Positions 55,063 to 63,893 of a stretch of 64,000 bases of DNA are shown one piece after another. Source of the stretch: Palleniella muris (GTDB lineage Bacteria; Bacteroidota; Bacteroidia; Bacteroidales; Bacteroidaceae); NCBI RefSeq assembly GCF_004792655.1, contig NZ_SRZC01000016.1, forward strand, positions 26,290 through 90,289, in the 5' to 3' direction. The stretch's first letter is position 1. Each line of letters begins with the position of its first letter. The notes beneath the pieces are model-generated. The model was not told where the DNA came from, did no database searches, and was given only the letters and a program-made list of their open reading frames with translations. The translations under genes and the position numbers were made by a program.

Positions 55063-55554
55063 TTATTGGCAGTTACTCATTTTGCTCTTTATCGCCTTTC
55101 TTGCCCTGAAGATGTTCACCTTCACCTGGTCCTCAGTCATCTGCATGATGTCGGCAATCTCGCGGTAGTTCTTCCCCTCAAAGTCACGGAGGTGCATGCA
55201 TGCCCTCTGCTTTTCAGGCAGTTGCAGCATCAGGCTGTTGACATGCCGCAGGGATTCCTGTGCGTAAATCTTGTCATAAGGGTTCACGGAACCTTCGCGG
55301 AGGGTCATCCCTTCGTCGAGGGAAACGGTGCCTGAGGCGGCGCGCTTGACGTGGTCGAGTGCCGTGTTGCGGCATACGGTTATGGCAAAGGCTTCAAGGT
55401 TTCCCACTGTGTCAAGGCTCTCGCGGCGGCTCCATAGCTTTATCATCGTCTCCTGCACGACATCCTCCGCATCCTCTCTCTGCATTGTGATGCGCAGAGC
55501 GAGACGGAAGAGCTTGTCCTTCAGTGGGAGTATGTCGTTGCGGAAAGAGAGCAT
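55063..55554 (-). CDS. ECF-type RNA polymerase sigma factor
   Basis: A 163-residue sigma-70 family factor with region 2 (DKLFRLALRITMQREDAEDV, VVQETMIKLWSRRESL) and region 4 (LPEKQRACMHLRDFEGKNYR, EIADIMQMTEDQVKVNIFRA). There is no region 1 or 3, as in ECF factors. No anti-sigma gene is next to it. The gene upstream is argB, and the gap is only 46 bp with a small class A unit. Targets are unknown. Confidence 0.92.
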   Translation of the reverse strand: MLSFRNDILPLKDKLFRLALRITMQREDAEDVVQETMIKLWSRRESLDTVGNLEAFAITVCRNTALDHVKRAASGTVSLDEGMTLREGSVNPYDKIYAQESLRHVNSLMLQLPEKQRACMHLRDFEGKNYREIADIMQMTEDQVKVNIFRARKAIKSKMSNCQ

Positions 55555-55573
55555 TCGGGTTGGAGGTTTTAAT

Positions 55574-55596
55574 GGTCAGAATGGTCAATACTGACC
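55574..55596. repeat. Short class A array
   Basis: GGTCAGAATGGTCAATACTG plus three bases, a near-palindromic pair of units just before the argB stop codon. Confidence 0.7.
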
Positions 55597-55600
55597 AACT

Positions 55601-56395
55601 TTAAATTATAATTGTTCCGGAGTTGCCGTCGATGGCTGTCGCAAGGGTTATGACAACCTTTGCAACACCGCGGTCGATGGCGTTCAGGGCGTTCTCAATC
55701 TTCGGGAGCATGCCGCCCGAGATTGTGCCGTCGGCCTTGTACTCCTCAAATGATCGGTGAGTGATGACCGGGATGACGGAGTTGTCATCATCAGGATTGG
55801 CGAGCACGCCACGCTTCTCGAAGGAGTAGATGAGAGTCACATTGCCACCTTCCGCCGCCATTCCGCATGCTGTTTCCGCCGCCATTGTGTCGGCGTTGGT
55901 GTTGAGGATGTTCCCTTGTCCGTCATGCGTCAGCGGAGCGATTACCGGCACAGCACCCTGGCGGAGCAGCTGCATGAGGGTCTTGCCGTCGGCGCGGTCG
56001 ACATCGCCGACGAACCCGAAGTCCACCATCTCCTCCTTGCCGTCAACCTCCATGCGCTTCAGCGGTCGCTTGTGGGAGCGTATGATGTCCATGTCCGCTC
56101 CTGTCAGTCCGATGGCGTTGACGCCCTTTGCCTGTAGCATTGCCACAAGGTGCTTGTTGACGAGTCCGCCGTAGACCATTGTCACGACATCGAGCATGTC
56201 GGCGTCCGTTATGCGGCGTCCGCCCACCATGCGGCTCTCTATGCCGAGCTGTGCGGCGACCTTCGTTGCGCGTCGTCCGCCACCGTGGACAAGAATCTTA
56301 GGTCCTTCGATTTCAGCAAAATCGTCTATCAGTTGGCGGAGCTGCTTCTCGTCCTCGACGATAGCCCCTCCGACTTTTATTACGGTTATGTTCAT
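55601..56395 (-). CDS. argB: N-acetylglutamate kinase
   Basis: A 264-residue amino-acid kinase that phosphorylates N-acetylglutamate (or a variant such as N-succinylglutamate, described in Bacteroides) in arginine biosynthesis. KVGGAIVED (about 7-15) and LVHGGGRRATKVAAQLG (about 35-51) form the nucleotide/substrate loops. NTNADTMAAETA and GGMLPKIENA hold the catalytic Asp and Lys region. Length is normal. Confidence 0.94.
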   Translation of the reverse strand: MNITVIKVGGAIVEDEKQLRQLIDDFAEIEGPKILVHGGGRRATKVAAQLGIESRMVGGRRITDADMLDVVTMVYGGLVNKHLVAMLQAKGVNAIGLTGADMDIIRSHKRPLKRMEVDGKEEMVDFGFVGDVDRADGKTLMQLLRQGAVPVIAPLTHDGQGNILNTNADTMAAETACGMAAEGGNVTLIYSFEKRGVLANPDDDNSVIPVITHRSFEEYKADGTISGGMLPKIENALNAIDRGVAKVVITLATAIDGNSGTIII

Positions 56396-56402
56396 AGTTT
56401 TT

Positions 56403-56471
56403 GGTCAGTAATGTAAGTAGTGTCAGAATTGACAGTATTGTCGGAATTGTCAAAACTGTCGGTACTGTCGG
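56403..56471. repeat. Class A array (9-bp)
   Basis: TGTAAGTAG, TGTCAGAAT, TGACAGTAT and TGTCGGAAT in exact phase. It fills the gap between the aroK stop codon and the argB start. Confidence 0.92.
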
Positions 56472-56473
56472 GA

Positions 56474-57007
56474 TTATTGCTGTTGTTCAATGAGTTCAGC
56501 CACCTCGTCCACGGTGTCCGCTATCTTGTCGAAGCTGTCCATGGGCATGATATCGATGGTGTGCTTCGCCTTCTCGTAGAACGGGGTGCGCAGGGCAAGG
56601 GACTCATTGATGTATGCGAGAAGCTCCTCATCGCTCTTCCCAAGCAGCAGCGGTCGTACTCCTCTGCTCATGCGGAGGTGCTTGATGATTGTGTCTGGGT
56701 CGCCTTTCAGGAAGACGGTCTCCCCTTGGCGGTTCAGGTAGTCCATGTTGTCAAAGAAGCACGGTGTGCCCCCTCCGCAGGCGAGTACCACGTCCTCAAA
56801 CTCCGCAACCTCATGGAGCATGTTGTGCTCTATCTTGCGGAAACCCTCTTCGCCGCGTTCGTCGAAGAGCTGTTTGACGGTCTTTCTCATCCTTGACTCT
56901 ATGTACCAGTCAAGGTCATAGAACATCAGACCGAGCTTTTTGGCGAGAGCCTTGCCGACGGTGGTCTTGCCGGCTCCCATGTAGCCAATAAGTATGATTC
57001 TTTTCAT
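56474..57007 (-). CDS. aroK: Shikimate kinase
   Basis: A 177-residue enzyme for step five of the shikimate pathway. Walker A GYMGAGKTTVGKALAKKLG is at residues 8-26. DLDWYIESRM binds shikimate and magnesium. The lid/second shikimate site reads CGGGTPCF (about 77-84). The equivalent of the adenine-site arginines is present in MSRGVRPLL. It lies upstream of argB on the same strand, and downstream of topA with a 126-bp gap carrying a GC-rich hairpin. Confidence 0.95.
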   Translation of the reverse strand: MKRIILIGYMGAGKTTVGKALAKKLGLMFYDLDWYIESRMRKTVKQLFDERGEEGFRKIEHNMLHEVAEFEDVVLACGGGTPCFFDNMDYLNRQGETVFLKGDPDTIIKHLRMSRGVRPLLLGKSDEELLAYINESLALRTPFYEKAKHTIDIMPMDSFDKIADTVDEVAELIEQQQ

Positions 57008-57076
57008 TTCATTGTTTGCCGACAGTGGTGTGGCACTGCCTATGGTTTTTGTTGTCGTTTGCTGCCATTATACCGT

Positions 57077-57121
57077 GACGCCCCCTTTCCCGCATGTAGA
57101 AAGATGGGGAAGGGGAGCGTC
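57077..57121. repeat. GC-rich inverted repeat between topA and aroK
   Basis: GACGCCCCCTTTCCC (57077-57091) pairs with 57107-57121 through two G-T pairs. It may be a terminator for topA transcripts but has no T-run. Confidence 0.6.
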
Positions 57122-57133
57122 AGGAATCATTCG

Positions 57134-59458
57134 TTATTGTTTCTTTGCTGCGCGCTTTGACTGTACAGGGTTGTTGACAACCTCCATACATTCCTCGTAA
57201 GTGAGTTCGCGGACACGCTCATGCAGGGCTTTCGGCAGACGGTAGTTCTTGCCGTCAAACTGTATGTAAGGGCCGTAGCGTCCGTTGAGCAGCTGCATTT
57301 TCTCGTCCTCCTCGAAAGTCTTGATGTAACGCTCCTCCTCCTGCCTGCGTTTCTCGACAATGAGTCGTACGGCACATTCGAGGTCAGCCTTCATAGGGTC
57401 GATGTCCTTAGGCAGCGAGACATACTTCTTGTTATGGAGGATGTAAGGACCGAAGCGTCCTGCGCCGACGGTGATGACATGCCCCTCGTAAGTGCCCAGG
57501 CGGCGTGGCAGGGCAAAGAGTGCAAGCGCCTCCTCGAGGGTTATTGTCTCCATGGACTTGTCTGCCGGAAGCTGTGCGAAGCGAGGCTTCTCCTCGTCGT
57601 CGGCGGTGCCTATCTGCACGACAGGTCCGTAGCGTCCTATCTTTACGAAGACAGGCTTGCCGCTCTTAGGGTCGGTTCCTATCTCGCGCTCTCCAGCCTT
57701 ATGCTCCGAACGAGAGTTGATTGTCGCCTCGACGGTCTTGTCAAACTCGCCGTAGAAGTCCTTTATCATGTCGTTCCACGGCTCTTTGCCCTCTGCTATC
57801 TCGTCAAACTTCTCCTCAACCTTGGCAGTGAAGTTGTAGTCCATGATGTTCGGGAAGAACCGGATGAGGAAATCGTTGACAACGATGCCGATGTCCGTCG
57901 GCTGGAGCTTGCCCTTGTCAGAGCCCGCCATTTCCTTTTTCGTGCGTGAGGAGATGACCGTTCCTCGCAGAGTGTCGATGACATACTGGCGTTCGACACC
58001 CTTCTTGTCACCCTTCTGGACATATCCGCGCTGCTGGATTGTGGAGATTGTCGGCGCGTAGGTTGACGGGCGGCCGATGCCAAGCTCCTCGAGCTTATGG
58101 ACGAGTGACGCTTCTGTATAGCGGAGAGGCGACTGTGAGAAACGTTCCGTGGAAGTTATCTCGCGGCGTTCAAGTTCCTGTCCCACAGTGAACTGCGGCA
58201 GGAGGTGTCCGTCCTCCTCGTCCTGCTGCTCGTCGTCACGGCTTTCCGCATAGACCTTCAGGAAGCCGTCGAACTTCACCACCTCACCCTGTGCGATGAA
58301 ATGCTCCACGGTTCCGCTGACGCTTATCGTCACCTGAGTCTTCTCAAGCTCCGCGTCAGCCATCTGGGAAGCTATGGTACGCTTGCGGATGAGGTCGTAC
58401 AGGCGGCGTTCCTGCACCGTTCCCTCGATTTTCACCTTGTCCATGTAAGTCGGGCGGATAGCCTCGTGAGCCTCCTGCGCGCCCTTGGACTTCGTCTGGT
58501 AGTTGCGCGGCCGGCTGTATTCCTCGCCATACTCCTTGATGATGTCCTCCTTTGATGCGCCGATGCAGAGCTTGGAGAGGTTCACGGAGTCGGTACGCAT
58601 GTAGGTGATAAGACCGTTCTCGTACAGGTGCTGTGCCACCATCATCGTCTGCGACACAGTGTAGCCGAGCTTGCGTGCCGCCTCCTGCTGGAGCGTGGAC
58701 GTCGTGAACGGCGGTGCCGGAGTGCGGTGGAGCGGCTTCTTCTGTATGTCAGCCACCTTGAACTCTGCCGTGCGGCACTTGCCGAGGAAAGACTGCGCCT
58801 CGTCGTGCGTCTTGAAACGGCGGTCAAGTTCCGCCTTGACCTCTATAGGATGACCGTCCTCCTCGATGGTGAAGATGGCGTTCACACGGTAGTAAGGCTC
58901 AGACTTGAAATGATGAATCTCACGCTCACGCTCCACGATAAGCCTTACAGCCACCGACTGGACGCGTCCCGCCGAGAGAGCCGGCTTGACCTTTCGCCAA
59001 AGCACCGGCGACAGTTTGAAGCCCACAAGGCGGTCGAGCACGCGGCGTGCCTGCTGTGCATCGACAAGGTTCATGTCGAGCCGTCGCGGATGCTCTATGG
59101 CGTCGAGTATGGCAGGTTTGGTGATTTCGTGGAACACAATGCGTGCCGTCTTCTGTTCATCCAGCCCGAGCACCTCGCAAAGGTGCCATGAGATGGCCTC
59201 CCCCTCGCGGTCCTCATCGGAAGCGAGCCAGACCTTGTCTGCCTTCTTCGCCTGTGTGCGCAGTTCGTTGACGAGCTTCTTCTTCTCCTCAGGAATCTCA
59301 TACTCAGGGCTGAGGCTCTTGAGGTCGATGCTTATCTCCTTCTTCTTCAAGTCGCGGATGTGCCCGTAGGACGACATGACCTTGTACTCCTTGCCGAGGA
59401 ATTTCTCGATAGTCTTCGCCTTGGCAGGGCTCTCCACGATGACCAAGTTCTCTTTCAT
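57134..59458 (-). CDS. topA: DNA topoisomerase I
   Basis: A 774-residue type IA enzyme that relaxes negative supercoils. The TOPRIM domain is at 1-120 (VIVESPAKAKTIEKFLG; DEDREGEAISWH acidic triad). The active-site Tyr is in ENGLITYMRTDS (about 300). The end has Topo C-terminal repeats (GRYGPVVQIG, GRFGPYILHNKKYVSLPK, GRYGPYIQFDGKNYRLPK) in place of zinc fingers, with no Cys motifs. A basic tail follows (KRAAKKQ). It is monocistronic from a promoter near 59542. Confidence 0.97.
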   Translation of the reverse strand: MKENLVIVESPAKAKTIEKFLGKEYKVMSSYGHIRDLKKKEISIDLKSLSPEYEIPEEKKKLVNELRTQAKKADKVWLASDEDREGEAISWHLCEVLGLDEQKTARIVFHEITKPAILDAIEHPRRLDMNLVDAQQARRVLDRLVGFKLSPVLWRKVKPALSAGRVQSVAVRLIVEREREIHHFKSEPYYRVNAIFTIEEDGHPIEVKAELDRRFKTHDEAQSFLGKCRTAEFKVADIQKKPLHRTPAPPFTTSTLQQEAARKLGYTVSQTMMVAQHLYENGLITYMRTDSVNLSKLCIGASKEDIIKEYGEEYSRPRNYQTKSKGAQEAHEAIRPTYMDKVKIEGTVQERRLYDLIRKRTIASQMADAELEKTQVTISVSGTVEHFIAQGEVVKFDGFLKVYAESRDDEQQDEEDGHLLPQFTVGQELERREITSTERFSQSPLRYTEASLVHKLEELGIGRPSTYAPTISTIQQRGYVQKGDKKGVERQYVIDTLRGTVISSRTKKEMAGSDKGKLQPTDIGIVVNDFLIRFFPNIMDYNFTAKVEEKFDEIAEGKEPWNDMIKDFYGEFDKTVEATINSRSEHKAGEREIGTDPKSGKPVFVKIGRYGPVVQIGTADDEEKPRFAQLPADKSMETITLEEALALFALPRRLGTYEGHVITVGAGRFGPYILHNKKYVSLPKDIDPMKADLECAVRLIVEKRRQEEERYIKTFEEDEKMQLLNGRYGPYIQFDGKNYRLPKALHERVRELTYEECMEVVNNPVQSKRAAKKQ

Positions 59459-59808
59459 TGTAGATTCTATTGTATGTTTTCTTGTTCTTGATTAGTGCTT
59501 TGTTCTCGCATTTCCCTTGCGGGCACAATGGTTTCGGGGCGCAAAAATACTCAAAATTATCTTGTTCACATTATTATATAGTCAATTGTTATGTTTTTTT
59601 AAGATACACATTACAAATAAGTAACTGTTCTAAATTATTTTAGCTTAAAGGAAACTCAATATAAAAATAATTTAGAACAGTTACTTAATGCTAAATATTG
59701 TTATGTACGTGTGTGTATGTGCGAAGAAATGAGTACATTTGCATTGGTATGGTTACGCATAAGAACCTATAATCCAAAACCTTTAACCCACAACTCTCAA
59801 AAAAGAAA
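59459..59808. other. Divergent topA-dapB region with two promoters and a MITE-like element
   Basis: TATTTTTG on the minus strand (59542-59549) is the probable -7 box of topA. TACATTTG (59734-59741) on the plus strand is the probable -7 box of dapB. Between them is the 70-bp palindromic element 59618-59687. Nothing else was found in this region. Confidence 0.65.
59618..59687. mobile_element. 70-bp MITE-like element with 24-bp perfect terminal inverted repeats
   Basis: The ends 59618-59641 and 59664-59687 are perfect inverted copies beginning TAAGTAACTGTTC, around a 22-nt AT-rich centre. TA at both tips is compatible with a TA target duplication of the IS630/Tc1 type. It shares the TAAGTAACTnTT tip with the element at 63597-63777. 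Confidence 0.7.
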
Positions 59809-60564
59809 ATGAAAATAGCACTCATAGGGTACGGCAAAATGGGGCGCATGATAGAGCAGATTGCTCTCTCGCGAGGCCACGAGATTGTCAGTATCATTGA
59901 CGTTGACAACCAGCAGGATTTCGAGTCCGCGGCGTTCGCTTCGGCGGATGTCGCGATAGAGTTCACCGCACCGCATGTAGCTTACGGCAACTACTTGAAG
60001 GCATGGAAAGCGGGCGTGAAGGTCGTCTCCGGCTCCACGGGATGGCTCAAGGAGCATGGCGACGATGTCCGCAAAGCATGCATGGAGGAGGGAAAAACTC
60101 TCTTCTGGGCGTCAAACTTCTCGATAGGTGTGGCGATATTCTCCGCCGTCAACAAGTATCTGGCGAAAATAATGAACTCCTTCCCGCAGTACGACGTGGA
60201 GGAGACGGAGACGCACCACATCCACAAACTCGACCATCCGTCGGGCACGGGCATAACGCTTGCGGAGCAAATCGTGGAAAACCTTGACCGCAAGAGCGGC
60301 TGGCAGGTGGGCACGGTGACGAATCCTGACGGCACGGTGACTCCTGCGGAGGGCACAGACCCCGGCAAACTGACAATAAACTCCATCCGCGAGGGTGAGG
60401 TTCCGGGCATCCACTCCGTCACTTACGACAGCGAGGCTGACTGCATAACCATCACCCACGACGCACATTCGCGCCAAGGATTCGCCCTCGGAGCAGTGCT
60501 TGCAGCAGAGTTCACGGCGGAGAATGAGGGACTCCTGACAATCGACGATATGTTCAAGTTCTGA
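59809..60564 (+). CDS. dapB: 4-hydroxy-tetrahydrodipicolinate reductase
   Basis: A 251-residue enzyme of lysine and meso-diaminopimelate synthesis. The cofactor motif is LIGYGKMGRMIE (about 4-15). The catalytic region has VEETETHHIHKLDHPSGTGI (HH and K near 135-140). ASNFSIGVAIF near 105 is conserved. Start follows the leader TTTAACCCACAACTCTC. No other diaminopimelate gene is adjacent. Confidence 0.96.
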   Translation: MKIALIGYGKMGRMIEQIALSRGHEIVSIIDVDNQQDFESAAFASADVAIEFTAPHVAYGNYLKAWKAGVKVVSGSTGWLKEHGDDVRKACMEEGKTLFWASNFSIGVAIFSAVNKYLAKIMNSFPQYDVEETETHHIHKLDHPSGTGITLAEQIVENLDRKSGWQVGTVTNPDGTVTPAEGTDPGKLTINSIREGEVPGIHSVTYDSEADCITITHDAHSRQGFALGAVLAAEFTAENEGLLTIDDMFKF

Positions 60565-61038
60565 GAAAAACGATAGCCGTCAAGCCTTTGCATTTGATTT
60601 CGCAAACTCTGTGCAGGGAACCGCGTAGTGGTGGCAAGAGAGCCGCTTTACTTTGCATCTGACGAGAAAGTATCTGTGCACATAAACCGCTAACGCGGTA
60701 GTCGTACCATAACAATCCGCTGAAGGTTTGGCTGTTGCAAAAGGTGTTGCGTGGTGAATACTCTTTGCACCTGTCCATACGGCTGTCATGTCAGGATATA
60801 TATCCACCACATTCTCAGTGGTTGCCTGCCGGATTGCGCAACTTATGATGTGACAAAACGAAAGGTAACACTTCACCAAGTAAAGTGTTACCTTTGACCG
60901 TGCAAAGTCTTACCTTCTGCACAGCGAAGCGTTGCCTTTCGCAAAACGCTGATTATCAGGTGTTTTTTTTGCACCCATAACCCCAACAAGTAAAACACAT
61001 ATTCAACCGGTGGTGCCAACAGACCCCACCTTTCAAAA
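60565..61038. other. Intergenic region with class C array, no gene seen
   Basis: About 470 bp between dapB and lepB. Class C units start at 60887, 60909 and 60931 (22-bp period). An inverted head at 60861-60873 pairs perfectly with 60883-60895 (arm AAAGGTAACACTT). Two small repeats, GGGAACCGCGTAGTGGTGG at about 60617 and AACCGCTAACGCGGT at about 60686, resemble stretches near 10677 and 9241. No frame is convincing. Confidence 0.75.
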
Positions 61039-62484
61039 ATGGTAAAGAGAAACATAAAAAAACAAGAGCCTGCAAAGGCGGTGCAATGGACGAAATTCGC
61101 CATTGTGACAGTGCTCTACCTCCTCTTCCTCTACTGGGTGGAGTCATGGTGGGGACTCATCGTCGTGCCATTCATCTACGACGCGTACATCTCACGTAAA
61201 ATCAACTGGCAGTGGTGGCGCGATTCTGATGATATGACGCGCTTCATCATGTCGTGGGTCGACGCCATCGTCTTCGCGCTTGTAGCCGTTTATTTCATCA
61301 ACCTGTTCTTCTTCCAGAACTACGTCATACCGTCAAGCTCTTTGGAAAAATCCCTCCTCACGGGTGATTACCTGTGTGTCAGCAAGGTGGCCTACGGACC
61401 GCGCATACCGCAGACTCCGCTTACCATGCCGCTCACACAGCACACCATGCCGCTTCTTGGATGCAAGAGCTACATAGAGTACCCGCAATGGGAATACCGC
61501 CGTGCAAAGGGACTCGGCAAGGTGGAACTTAACGACATCGTTGTATTCAACTATCCTGCGGGAGACACACTCGTTTCGGACGAGCGTTGGGCAGCGGCGG
61601 ATTTCTACCAGATGGCGTATTCCTTCGGACAGCAGCTGGTTGAGACCGACACTCCCGCCGACTCTCTCACGCCAATGCAGCAGCGTGCACTATACAACTC
61701 TTATTATGAGGCGGGAAAGAAGTATATAAGCCAGAACCCTAACGAGTATGGCGACATCATCACACGCCCTGCCGACCGCCGCGAGAACTACGTCAAGCGT
61801 TGCGTGGGACTGCCGGGACAGACCCTTCAGATAAAGGATCGCATCGTCTATCTTGACGGAAAGGCGAACAAAGAGCCGGAAAATGTGCAGTACACTTACA
61901 ACGTCAAGCTCCAGTCGCAGCTTCCCGAGGAACTCATCGAGTCACTTGGAATCTCCATGGAGGACATCGCACAGCTCAACCAATATGGTTACATGCCGCT
62001 GACAAAGCACGCATACAATGTGCTGAAATCACGCAAGGACATCGTCAGGAGTATCTCCATAAACACCGATTCCCCTACGGGCGACCTCTATCCGCTCAAC
62101 GCAAGGACAGGCTGGACACGCGACAACTACGGCCCGGTGTGGATTCCGCAGAAGGGAAAGTCCGTGAAACTGGACATCAACAACATCGCCGTCTATGAGC
62201 GTCCCATACGCACCTACGAGGGCAACGACCTCGTTGTCACCGACGACGGCAGGATTCTCATCAACGGGAAAGAAGCTAAGTCCTACACATTCAAGATGGA
62301 CTACTACTGGATGATGGGCGACAACCGCCACAACTCGGCAGACTCCCGCTACTGGGGCTTCGTCCCCGAGGACCACATCGTAGGCAAGCCGCTCTTCATC
62401 TGGTGGTCCTCCGACCCTGACCGCAAGGGATTCTCCGGCATACGATGGCACCGCCTGTTCACATGGGTGGATAACATAAAGTAA
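61039..62484 (+). CDS. lepB: Signal peptidase I
   Basis: A 481-residue leader peptidase. Two membrane segments lie near residues 18-35 and 73-93. The catalytic region follows: IPSSSLEKSLLTGDYLCVSK (nucleophile Ser101), YVKRCVGLPGQ (Lys, about residue 254), and MMGDNRHNSADSRYWGFVP near the end. It cleaves signal peptides of exported proteins. It is longer than enterobacterial LepB because of an insertion between the catalytic boxes (about 115-240), as usual in Bacteroidetes. Confidence 0.96.
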   Translation: MVKRNIKKQEPAKAVQWTKFAIVTVLYLLFLYWVESWWGLIVVPFIYDAYISRKINWQWWRDSDDMTRFIMSWVDAIVFALVAVYFINLFFFQNYVIPSSSLEKSLLTGDYLCVSKVAYGPRIPQTPLTMPLTQHTMPLLGCKSYIEYPQWEYRRAKGLGKVELNDIVVFNYPAGDTLVSDERWAAADFYQMAYSFGQQLVETDTPADSLTPMQQRALYNSYYEAGKKYISQNPNEYGDIITRPADRRENYVKRCVGLPGQTLQIKDRIVYLDGKANKEPENVQYTYNVKLQSQLPEELIESLGISMEDIAQLNQYGYMPLTKHAYNVLKSRKDIVRSISINTDSPTGDLYPLNARTGWTRDNYGPVWIPQKGKSVKLDINNIAVYERPIRTYEGNDLVVTDDGRILINGKEAKSYTFKMDYYWMMGDNRHNSADSRYWGFVPEDHIVGKPLFIWWSSDPDRKGFSGIRWHRLFTWVDNIK

Positions 62485-62501
62485 TTGCTGGCTGCTCTTT
62501 A

Positions 62502-62515
62502 CTGTCAATATTGTC
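62502..62515. repeat. Minimal class A unit
   Basis: CTGTCAATATTGTC, one and a half nonamers between lepB and the WbqC gene. Confidence 0.5.
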
Positions 62516-62530
62516 CCATAATAAAAAACA

Positions 62531-63163
62531 ATGCTCCTCTCAACAACATATTTCGGGCCTGTGCAATGGTACTCACTCCTGAGCCGTTGCACAGGCTCCC
62601 GCGTTTCCATAGAAGCCCGGGAATCCTTCCAAAAACAGACCTACCGCAACCGCTGTGTCATAGCCACTGCCAACGGCACACAAGCCCTCACCATCCCCGT
62701 GACACACGCCGGCAGCAACCTCATCAAGGACATCCGCATCTCCGACCACGGCAACTGGCGCCACCTCCATTGGCAGGCGCTCTGCACAGCCTACGGCGAA
62801 TCCGCCTTCTTCGAGTACTATCAGGACGACATCCGCCCCTTCTTCATTGACGAAGGGCCGGCATCACCAGTCCATCTTGACTGCCTCCTTGACTACAACA
62901 TGGCCTCCGCAGAACTCATGTGCCGCCTCCTCGACCTCGACATTTCCTTCGATTTCACCGAGGAATTCATCCCCTCCGACCAACTCGAGACCGTCTTTGA
63001 CTACCGTGACATCATCTCTCCGAAAGCCAAACAGACAGACCCTTTCTTCACGCCTAAGCCCTACTACCAGGTCTACCGACAGCGCCACGGTTTCCTTCCC
63101 AACCTCTCCATCCTCGACCTCCTCTTTAACGAAGGTCCGGAAGCAATAAAATACCTGCTGTGA
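62531..63163 (+). CDS. WbqC-like protein
   Basis: A 210-residue protein of the WbqC family, often found with lipopolysaccharide or export genes and without a proven activity. The start LLSTTYFGPVQWYSLL and the segments SFQKQTYRNRC, LTIPV and WRHLHWQAL are family features. The gene starts 46 bp after lepB, and the pair is likely co-transcribed, as in other Bacteroidales. A catalytic function in glycan assembly is suggested for the family only by context. Confidence 0.88.
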   Translation: MLLSTTYFGPVQWYSLLSRCTGSRVSIEARESFQKQTYRNRCVIATANGTQALTIPVTHAGSNLIKDIRISDHGNWRHLHWQALCTAYGESAFFEYYQDDIRPFFIDEGPASPVHLDCLLDYNMASAELMCRLLDLDISFDFTEEFIPSDQLETVFDYRDIISPKAKQTDPFFTPKPYYQVYRQRHGFLPNLSILDLLFNEGPEAIKYLL

Positions 63164-63596
63164 CAATATTCATCCTGTACTGTGGGAAAGCTCCATTGCG
63201 TAAGTGTCATATAAATGATGTGCAGGCAACGGTTGCTTGCACATGGGGTGATTTTTGCATAGTCGGCTTTTTGTTTGTATGCCGGCTTTTTACTCAGTTA
63301 CTTACATTGTTCCCTCACACTTGTTTTGATGTTATGTGGCTAATATAGTCTTATATGAAGATATTGATTGTTTATAATAATGGTAATAATGTCAAAGAAC
63401 ACCTTTTGTTTCTGAAACACTAAGTCAAAGGTAAGGTGATTGCCATCAGAAACAAAATAATATGTGGATACATTAAGGAGTACAGTAGACTTTACGGTGC
63501 GGAATATGAAGACGAGCAAGATAAGTATTTTGAATTTAGGGTCACATTTCTTAATGAACATATTATAAGACAGCATGGGGCTATATGGAAATTCTA
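63164..63596. other. AT-rich stretch without supported genes
   Basis: About 430 bp of lower GC than the neighbours. A possible 69-codon frame at 63436-63645 has no recognisable family and runs into the MITE-like element, so it is not called. No terminator was seen. Confidence 0.5.
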
Positions 63597-63777
63597 TATA
63601 AGTAACTATTGTAAATTAGTTTATATTAAAGCTCTGTTGTACTAAACCTCGTTCTTTCTTGTCATTTAGTGTTTGTCACTCAGTCACAATGCCCGCATTG
63701 CTCCTTGGTTCCGCACACTAACTGCCTAAAAAAACAACTGCGTTTTAGTATAAATTAATTTTCAACAGTTACTTATA
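63597..63777. mobile_element. 181-bp MITE-like element
   Basis: The ends 63597-63630 and 63744-63777 are imperfect inverted repeats (30 of 34 positions), starting TATAAGTAACT. The tips match those of the 70-bp element at 59618. No reading frame spans it, so it is a non-autonomous element if it is mobile. Confidence 0.7.
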
Positions 63778-63815
63778 AGCACTGCCGGCTCAGACAGTTT
63801 GCTCACACCAATAAA

Positions 63816-63869
63816 CCCAAATCGGTCATTAGAAATAATAGAAATTCTATTTCTAATGACCGATTTGGG
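63816..63869 (-). terminator. Long hairpin, probable terminator of the last gene
   Basis: 22-bp perfect arms (63816-63837 and 63848-63869; arm starts CCCAAATCGGTCATT) around a 10-nt loop, 24 bp after the stop codon of the minus-strand gene. On that strand TTTATT follows. Confidence 0.75.
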
Positions 63870-63893
63870 ATAAACTGCACCATATTCATATAT

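Noticed and set aside
63436..63645. 69-codon frame before the last MITE-like element
   Set aside because: No family features, runs into the inverted repeat, and has no promoter or leader that I can support.
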